A stretch of DNA of 17,246 nucleotides from Nitrospiraceae bacterium (lineage in GTDB: Bacteria > Nitrospirota > UBA9217). The notes below the pieces were generated by a model that saw only the letters and a program-made list of their open reading frames with translations, was not told the origin of the DNA and searched no databases. The stretch lies in assembly GCA_003454665.1 (NCBI GenBank), contig DMKB01000243.1, positions 1 to 17,246 on the forward strand, in the 5' to 3' direction. The position numbers were made by a program, and so were the translations under genes. This document shows, piece by piece, positions 12,590 to 17,246 of the stretch. Position 1 is the first letter of the stretch; every line of letters starts with the position of its first letter.

Positions 12590-13693
12590 TCAGCCCCTTC
12601 CCGGGTTCCAGGTAACTTCTTTCATAATTATCTCCACCATATCATAGAGTGGTACGACGCTGTCGACAATGCCCTGCTCGATGGCGGACTTGGGCATGCC
12701 GTACACGATGCTGGTCTCCTCACTCTCGGCAATGGTCTTGCCGAATGCTTCCTTGATGGCCCGCATGCCCACGGCGCCGTCGCTTCCCATGCCCGTGAGG
12801 AGAACGCCGAGGCTCTTTCTTCCGCACGTCCTGGCCACGGACTCCATCATAACGTCCACCGAGGGCCGATGAAGGGCCTCGGCAGGCTCGTCGTCGAGAT
12901 GAACAACAAACTGTCCGTTTCTCCTCTGGAGTTTCAAATGCTGCCCTGCCGGGGCAACGAGGACCCTGCCCGGTTCCACGATATCTCCGGCAACAGCCTC
13001 CGTGACCAGGAGCGAGCTCATCCCATTGAGTCGTTCGGCAAGGGTCCGGGTAAACCCGGGCGGCATATGCTGCACAACGATTACACCGGCTGAAAAATCA
13101 GAGGGTAGCCGCGGGATGATGGCCTGAAGCGCCGGAGGCCCCCCCGTGGACGTCCCGATGGCAAGAACGGCAACGCGGGGTGAAACGATAACACGTCTCG
13201 GCGGCGGTTTCTTGAGAGGCAATCCTTCATAAGGAAGGATCGGGGGAGGCTCGGGGATGTGCTCCCGCTTCTTCCCGATATCGATGCCCGCTATGGTCCG
13301 GACCTTCGTGATTAATTCTCCCCCGAGGAAGGTAATGTTCATCGAGGACTCGACGCGCGTCTTGTCGATAAAATCGACGGCGCCGAGTTCAAGGGCCTTG
13401 ATCGTTACTTCCGCGCCTTCCTGCGTGAGGGAAGAGAGCATCAGCACGGGCGTGGGACATTCGCGCATGATCCGCTCGAGGGCCGTCAGGCCGTCCATCC
13501 CGGCCATCTGAACGTCCATCGTAACGATGTCCGGACGCAGGGCGACGACCTTTTCAAGGGCCTCCCGGCCGTCGGCGGCGGCATCGAGCACTTCAATGTC
13601 CGGCGCAAGAGACAGCATGCGCTTGATGGCCTTGCGCATGAAGGCCGAATCATCTACGATGAGTACGCGTATTGTTTTTATTTTCATCTTCAT
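12590..13693 (-). CDS. cheB: Chemotaxis response regulator / protein-glutamate methylesterase CheB
   Basis: 367 residues from the ATG at 13693. It removes methyl groups from, and deamidates, chemoreceptor glutamates. The receiver domain (about 7-125) has the acidic pair Asp14-Asp15, phospho-acceptor Asp60 in IVTMDVQMAGMDG, SS at 87-88 and Lys111. A proline-rich linker (146-167) joins the esterase domain (about 173-360), which has the catalytic triad Ser182 (GTSTGGP), His209 (VVQHMPPGFT) and Asp305 (TGMGSDGAVG). The frame is open to an ATG at 13741 with AGGA 11 bases upstream; I prefer 13693 because receiver domains begin just before IRVLIVDDS, but the longer form is possible. It is the last gene of the MCP, CheR, HEAT-CheR, CheB operon and shares its strand and direction. 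Function is firm. Confidence 0.95.
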   Translation of the reverse strand: MKMKIKTIRVLIVDDSAFMRKAIKRMLSLAPDIEVLDAAADGREALEKVVALRPDIVTMDVQMAGMDGLTALERIMRECPTPVLMLSSLTQEGAEVTIKALELGAVDFIDKTRVESSMNITFLGGELITKVRTIAGIDIGKKREHIPEPPPILPYEGLPLKKPPPRRVIVSPRVAVLAIGTSTGGPPALQAIIPRLPSDFSAGVIVVQHMPPGFTRTLAERLNGMSSLLVTEAVAGDIVEPGRVLVAPAGQHLKLQRRNGQFVVHLDDEPAEALHRPSVDVMMESVARTCGRKSLGVLLTGMGSDGAVGMRAIKEAFGKTIAESEETSIVYGMPKSAIEQGIVDSVVPLYDMVEIIMKEVTWNPGRG

Positions 13694-13823
13694 GCTCAAA
13701 TGTCCGTAGTTCCGGAATGCGCCTCTCTCCGTGTCATGCAAATTCGCTTCCTGCTGTCATGGTCCTGCAGTACCCTTCCCTATCGATGCACAATGCGCTC
13801 CACGAAGCCGGCGTCCTCGCTCT

Positions 13824-15905
13824 TCAGCGCCGCTGGTACACGACCGCCCCCTCCAGCCGGACGGGAGAAAACTCGGTCTGTACGCGGCACAGGGATTCCG
13901 AATGTCCAAGAAGGAGGTATCCGGAAGGCATAAGGAGCTGGTGTAAATTCTTCGCGGCCTTTTCGACCGATTGATCGGTGAAATAGATAAGGAGATTCCT
14001 GCAGAAGATTATATCAAATCTTCCGGCATCGTCAACATCAAGTACGTTCCCCTGCCGGAAATCCACCATGCTCCGAATCGTGTCATCGACCACAAAGGAA
14101 TCGCCTTTCTGCGTAAAGTATTTCCGCACGAGCCCGTTTTCCACCCCCCGGAACGAGCGCGCGGCATACCGTGCCTGCCTGCCCCGGTCCAGCGCGTCCG
14201 CATCGAGGTCCATACCGAGGACCTCTACTGAACAGCCCCGCGCGCGGGCGCCGGCCTCCTCGATCAGCATGGCAATGGTATACACTTCCTCGCCGCTCGA
14301 ACAGCCGGCGGAGAGGATCCTGATTTTCTTCTGCTTCCCCTTCAGCCTTCGCTCTATTGCTTCCGGCACCAGCTGTTCCACAAAGGTCTTCAGCTGTTCA
14401 TTCTCTCTGAAGAAATACGTTTCGTTATTCGTCAACTGTGACACGAGCTTGTTGAGCACTTCCCCATTTCCCTGTCCCTTTCTAATATGGTTGTAGTACT
14501 CGCCGAGGGATCGAAAGCCGCTCGCCGCCGCCAGGGGAGAGAGCCGGTGGTGAAGCACGTTCAGCCGGTCGTCATCATAGTGAAGCCCCAGGCGTTCCGA
14601 GATATGGTCCCGGAGAGGAAGAATTCCGGCGGGATCGTAAGCAAAGGGAGATTTTATGCCCACCGTTGCCGTGCCGTACGCTTCGAGGGCCTTTTTTTCC
14701 GCCTCGTAGAGTGCGCCGGCAGTGTCCGAGAGCATCCGGGCTATGGCCTCGCGCGACTCGTCGGTATTAAACCGGGCAAGGGCAAGGGCCGCCTCCACGC
14801 GCACATCCTCGGCCGGATCGGCAAGAAGGGGGAGTATCGTCTTCATGCTCCGCTCCGTGCCGATGCCGGACAGCGCGGCTGCCGCGGCCCTGCGGACGAG
14901 GGGATCAGAGTCCCTGCTGTAGCTTTCCAGGTCGTTCAGGGCGCCTTCGCCGCCGATCCTGATGATGGCCTCCAGGGCGTCCTCCCGCACTTCCCGGTCA
15001 CGCAGGAGTTCGGTCAGGGACGATGATGCGTTCGCAATCCGGAAACAGCCGAGGGCTATTGCCGCATTTCTTCGGGCCTTCAGGCTCTCTGATTTCAGGG
15101 TGTCTATCAGCATCCCCGTTGCCTTTGCGCTTACCGCTGCAGACGATCCCCGCTCGGGATGGCGCGACAGCACTCCGGCCACGGCTTCGAGCGCCCACTC
15201 CCGGAGAGACGATTCTTCGTCTTCCAGAAAGGGAATGAGCCGGTCAAGGGCCGCAGGATCGCCGATCTTGCCCAGCGCCTGAATAGCAGGCACATTCGCG
15301 CCCGGCATGTCGAGGAGGCCGACGAGGGCCGGCACGGCCCGGGCGTCACCCAGGTCGCCGAGGGCCGCGGCAGCCGGAAACTGCAGCCACATGTCCGTAT
15401 GGAGAACATCGATCAGGGGCTCCACGGCCCGGGGATCTTTTATCTTGCCCAGGGATTCAGCCGCGCCGTGCTTCACGTTCAGGTCCGGGTCCGCCAGGGC
15501 CCCGATAAGCGCCGGAACGCCATCCCGGTCCTTGATATTTCCCAGGATCACCGTCGCGAACGTGCGGACCTCTTCATCATCATCTCGCAGCAGCGAAGTG
15601 AGCGGCGCCAGTGATCGTTTTCCGAGTCCGGCGTATAATTCCATTGACGCATTTCGCAGAGCGGCGTTTTCATCATCTTTCAGGGCCTGTTCCAGAACCG
15701 GATACACCAGGGCGTCCGTCTTCTCCCGGAAAATCGAGACGATCTTTTCTTTGCCCGCCCACTCGCGTTCGTAGAAAACCGCCAGAATGGACGCAAGGGC
15801 GTCGGGCGTGGATCGGGCGGCAAGGGCGTTCACGTCCTTCAGCCATCCGGGAAAATCCGTATCGCTCTTTGCCCCGTATGATATGGTGTCTGGTTGTATG
15901 CTCAC
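13824..15905 (-). CDS. HEAT-repeat protein fused to a CheR methyltransferase
   Basis: 693 residues. Residues about 60-400 are roughly ten HEAT/PBS-lyase-like repeats (EVRTFATVILGNIKDRDGVP, VKHGAAESLGKIKDPRAVEP, AVPALVGLL), a helical protein-binding scaffold. Residues about 425-693 are a complete CheR chemoreceptor methyltransferase: the substrate-side motif NETYFFRE at 494-501, SAM motif LSAGCSSGEEVYTIAM, acidic residue in GMDLDADAL, and DIIFCRNLLIYF followed by LLLGHSESL. CheR methylates receptor glutamates using S-adenosylmethionine. The start is GTG at 15905, overlapping the TAG of the upstream cheR by one base (TAGTG) with GGAGGAG in front, so the two are translationally coupled. Most CheR enzymes of about 270-300 residues lack this long N-terminus. 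The scaffold may select a specific receptor or partner. The C-terminal call is firm; the role of the repeats is inferred. Confidence 0.92.
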   Translation of the reverse strand: MSIQPDTISYGAKSDTDFPGWLKDVNALAARSTPDALASILAVFYEREWAGKEKIVSIFREKTDALVYPVLEQALKDDENAALRNASMELYAGLGKRSLAPLTSLLRDDDEEVRTFATVILGNIKDRDGVPALIGALADPDLNVKHGAAESLGKIKDPRAVEPLIDVLHTDMWLQFPAAAALGDLGDARAVPALVGLLDMPGANVPAIQALGKIGDPAALDRLIPFLEDEESSLREWALEAVAGVLSRHPERGSSAAVSAKATGMLIDTLKSESLKARRNAAIALGCFRIANASSSLTELLRDREVREDALEAIIRIGGEGALNDLESYSRDSDPLVRRAAAAALSGIGTERSMKTILPLLADPAEDVRVEAALALARFNTDESREAIARMLSDTAGALYEAEKKALEAYGTATVGIKSPFAYDPAGILPLRDHISERLGLHYDDDRLNVLHHRLSPLAAASGFRSLGEYYNHIRKGQGNGEVLNKLVSQLTNNETYFFRENEQLKTFVEQLVPEAIERRLKGKQKKIRILSAGCSSGEEVYTIAMLIEEAGARARGCSVEVLGMDLDADALDRGRQARYAARSFRGVENGLVRKYFTQKGDSFVVDDTIRSMVDFRQGNVLDVDDAGRFDIIFCRNLLIYFTDQSVEKAAKNLHQLLMPSGYLLLGHSESLCRVQTEFSPVRLEGAVVYQRR

Positions 15906-16828
15906 TACTCCTCCGCCTTTCGGTAATAAATACTTTCACCCTCCTCGACAATCTCGAGGGGGTGTTCATACAGGTGCAGCACCTCGCCCTCGCCGGTAAA
16001 GAGGTATCCGCCCGGCCTGAGGCAGTCTGAAAGGGCGCTCACCAGGCCCTGCTGGGCCGGCAGATCAAAATAGATCATTACATTTCTGCAAAAAATGATG
16101 TCAAAATAATTTTTGAATGATTCCATCCGGGGAAGGTCCCGCAGGTTCAGTACCTGAAAGTCCGTTATCTCCTTCACCTCATCGGCGACCCAGACCTCGC
16201 TTGCCGCCCGCGGCTCCAGATACCGCTCGATCATCTGGGGCGGGGTTTTTCCCAGGCGCATGCGCTCGTACCTGCCCGTCTTCGCGACCTCGATCCCCTC
16301 CCGATTGATATCCGTACCCAACACCCGGATGTCCCAGGCCTTGGCGTATCGTATGGTAGCCAGTATCTGCATGGCGAGTGAGTAGGTCTCCTGACCGCTG
16401 GCGCACCCCGCGGACCACACCCGGAGATTCGTGCGATACGACTCTCCCCGGGAGAGGGCCTTCATGGCTCTTTTTCCCTCCCCGTTGATGATTTCGGGCA
16501 GCACGCGCCCCCGCAGTACGTCAAATTGCTCGGGCATTCTGAAAAAATAGGTCTCTCTCGTCGTGATCAGTGATATCAGCCGTTCGAATTCCCCGTCCTT
16601 CGTGCTGATCGCCCGGTAATAGTCTTCGAATGACCGGTGTTGTCCCTCCTTGGCGTGCTGCGTGAACCAGCGCCGCAACTGGGATTCACGGCCACGGGGA
16701 AAGGACAGATGGCACCGGTCGTACACCAACGCCTTGAGGGCGCTTATGTTTTCAGCGGTCAATTCCATGCCGGCCATTCCCCGTCTTCGGTGCTCATCAT
16801 GCGTCACAGCCACAAAAGAGTTTTCCAT
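15905..16828 (-). CDS. cheR: Chemoreceptor glutamate methyltransferase CheR
   Basis: 307 residues from the ATG at 16828, chosen for AGGAAG 8 bases upstream; a TTG frame start at 16891 and ATGs at 16777 and 16768 are alternatives, the last being right before the domain (MELTAENISALK). CheR transfers methyl groups from S-adenosylmethionine to MCP glutamates. Seen: the N-terminal helical domain with FPRGRESQLRRW, TRETYFFRMPEQF, SAM motif VWSAGCASGQETYSLAM, acidic VLGTDINREGIEVA, then FDIIFCRNVMIYFD and LRPGGYLFTGEGE. No C-terminal tethering domain is present. It follows the MCP by about 65 bases and overlaps the HEAT-CheR gene by one base, giving two methyltransferases in tandem in one operon. 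Confidence 0.95.
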   Translation of the reverse strand: MENSFVAVTHDEHRRRGMAGMELTAENISALKALVYDRCHLSFPRGRESQLRRWFTQHAKEGQHRSFEDYYRAISTKDGEFERLISLITTRETYFFRMPEQFDVLRGRVLPEIINGEGKRAMKALSRGESYRTNLRVWSAGCASGQETYSLAMQILATIRYAKAWDIRVLGTDINREGIEVAKTGRYERMRLGKTPPQMIERYLEPRAASEVWVADEVKEITDFQVLNLRDLPRMESFKNYFDIIFCRNVMIYFDLPAQQGLVSALSDCLRPGGYLFTGEGEVLHLYEHPLEIVEEGESIYYRKAEE

Positions 16829-16891
16829 CCCGACCACTTCCTCACGAGCGGACACGTCATGAGTGCCCTGTTTCCGCTCTCCGCCCTGCAA

Positions 16892-17246
16892 CTAATCATC
16901 GGTTCTGAACAGACTCACGGCGCGCTTGAGCCGCTCCGCCTGGTCAATCATGTCTTCCGACGCCTTGGCCATCTGCTCCACGGCCACGAGGTTCTCCCGG
17001 GCGATGGAGTTGATGTTCTCCGTGGACTTCACCACCAGGTCGCCGCCCCGCTTCTGCTCCGACGTGGCAACCGTCACCTGCTGCGTCATATGGTTCATGC
17101 TGTCCACGGCCCCGGTGATCTGCTTGCTCCCGGCAGCCTGCTCACGGGCGGCCTGGCTCACTTCCTGCATGATGCGGTTCATGCCCTCAACGGCGTTCCG
17201 GATCTGCCGGCCGCCGGCCGCCTGCTCGCGAACGGACTTGGCCACC
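16892..17246 (-). CDS. Methyl-accepting chemotaxis protein, C-terminal fragment
   Basis: The last 118 or so residues; the gene runs off the right edge, so sensor and membrane domains are not visible. The sequence is an alpha-helical coiled coil with repeated REQAAGGRQI / REQAAGSKQI blocks and later SEQKRGGDLVVKSTENINSI, the pattern of the descending helix of an MCP signalling domain close to the C-terminal methylation helix. It ends RLKRAVSLFRTDD without an NWETF-type CheR/CheB tethering pentapeptide. It is upstream of cheR on the same strand and is probably the substrate, or one substrate, of the two CheR proteins and CheB. Confidence 0.88.
   Translation of the reverse strand, partial: VAKSVREQAAGGRQIRNAVEGMNRIMQEVSQAAREQAAGSKQITGAVDSMNHMTQQVTVATSEQKRGGDLVVKSTENINSIARENLVAVEQMAKASEDMIDQAERLKRAVSLFRTDD

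Overview
The window looks like a GC-rich chromosomal segment of an uncultured anaerobic Gram-negative bacterium. Its content (folate one-carbon genes with a CO dehydrogenase maturation ATPase, a selenocysteine protein, an Ext-type porin/rhodanese pair and large chemotaxis proteins) is what I would expect in Nitrospirota or Desulfobacterota. That assignment is inference from gene content, not a phylogenetic result. No tRNA, rRNA, CRISPR array, phage gene or transposase was recognised.

Layout. (1) Positions 1-5249, minus strand: a one-carbon (probably Wood-Ljungdahl methyl-branch) cluster read in the order cooC, 5-formyltetrahydrofolate cyclo-ligase, folE, folD, then a flavin/iron-sulfur oxidoreductase that combines a GltD/NfnB-like part with the start of an MvhD-like domain and runs off the left edge. 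(2) Positions 5652-8446, plus strand: a 597-residue multi-pass membrane protein of unknown function, then a GrdB/PrdB-family selenoprotein whose reading frame crosses an in-frame UGA (Sec172) followed by a perfect SECIS-like hairpin. (3) Positions 8434-9102: no gene; degenerate heptanucleotide arrays and two copies of a dispersed repeat module. (4) Positions 9169-12501, minus strand: an exported rhodanese, then an extH-like two-domain rhodanese lipoprotein and an extI-like porin, with a consensus sigma70 promoter in front and a strong rho-independent terminator behind. (5) Positions 12590-17246, minus strand: a chemotaxis operon ordered MCP C-terminus, CheR, HEAT-repeat/CheR fusion, CheB.

Most unusual features. 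First, the selenoprotein, which ordinary gene calling would split or truncate. Second, the non-coding DNA: several spacers are written in 7-base units. These are 2018-2115, 3634-3738, 7544-7585, 8434-8700 and 8891-8960, with unit families CAGANNA, CAAATNN and TTTCAAT. Units drift in sequence but keep register almost without indels. Two arrays contain the stop codon of the preceding gene and a third begins 6 bases after one. Where the CAGANNA arrays have a preceding gene they run in the same sense as it, and they sit next to a second dispersed module (1921-1998 inverted; 8737-8890; 8972-9088). This looks like a family of gene-3'-end repeat elements and is the best candidate here for something undescribed.
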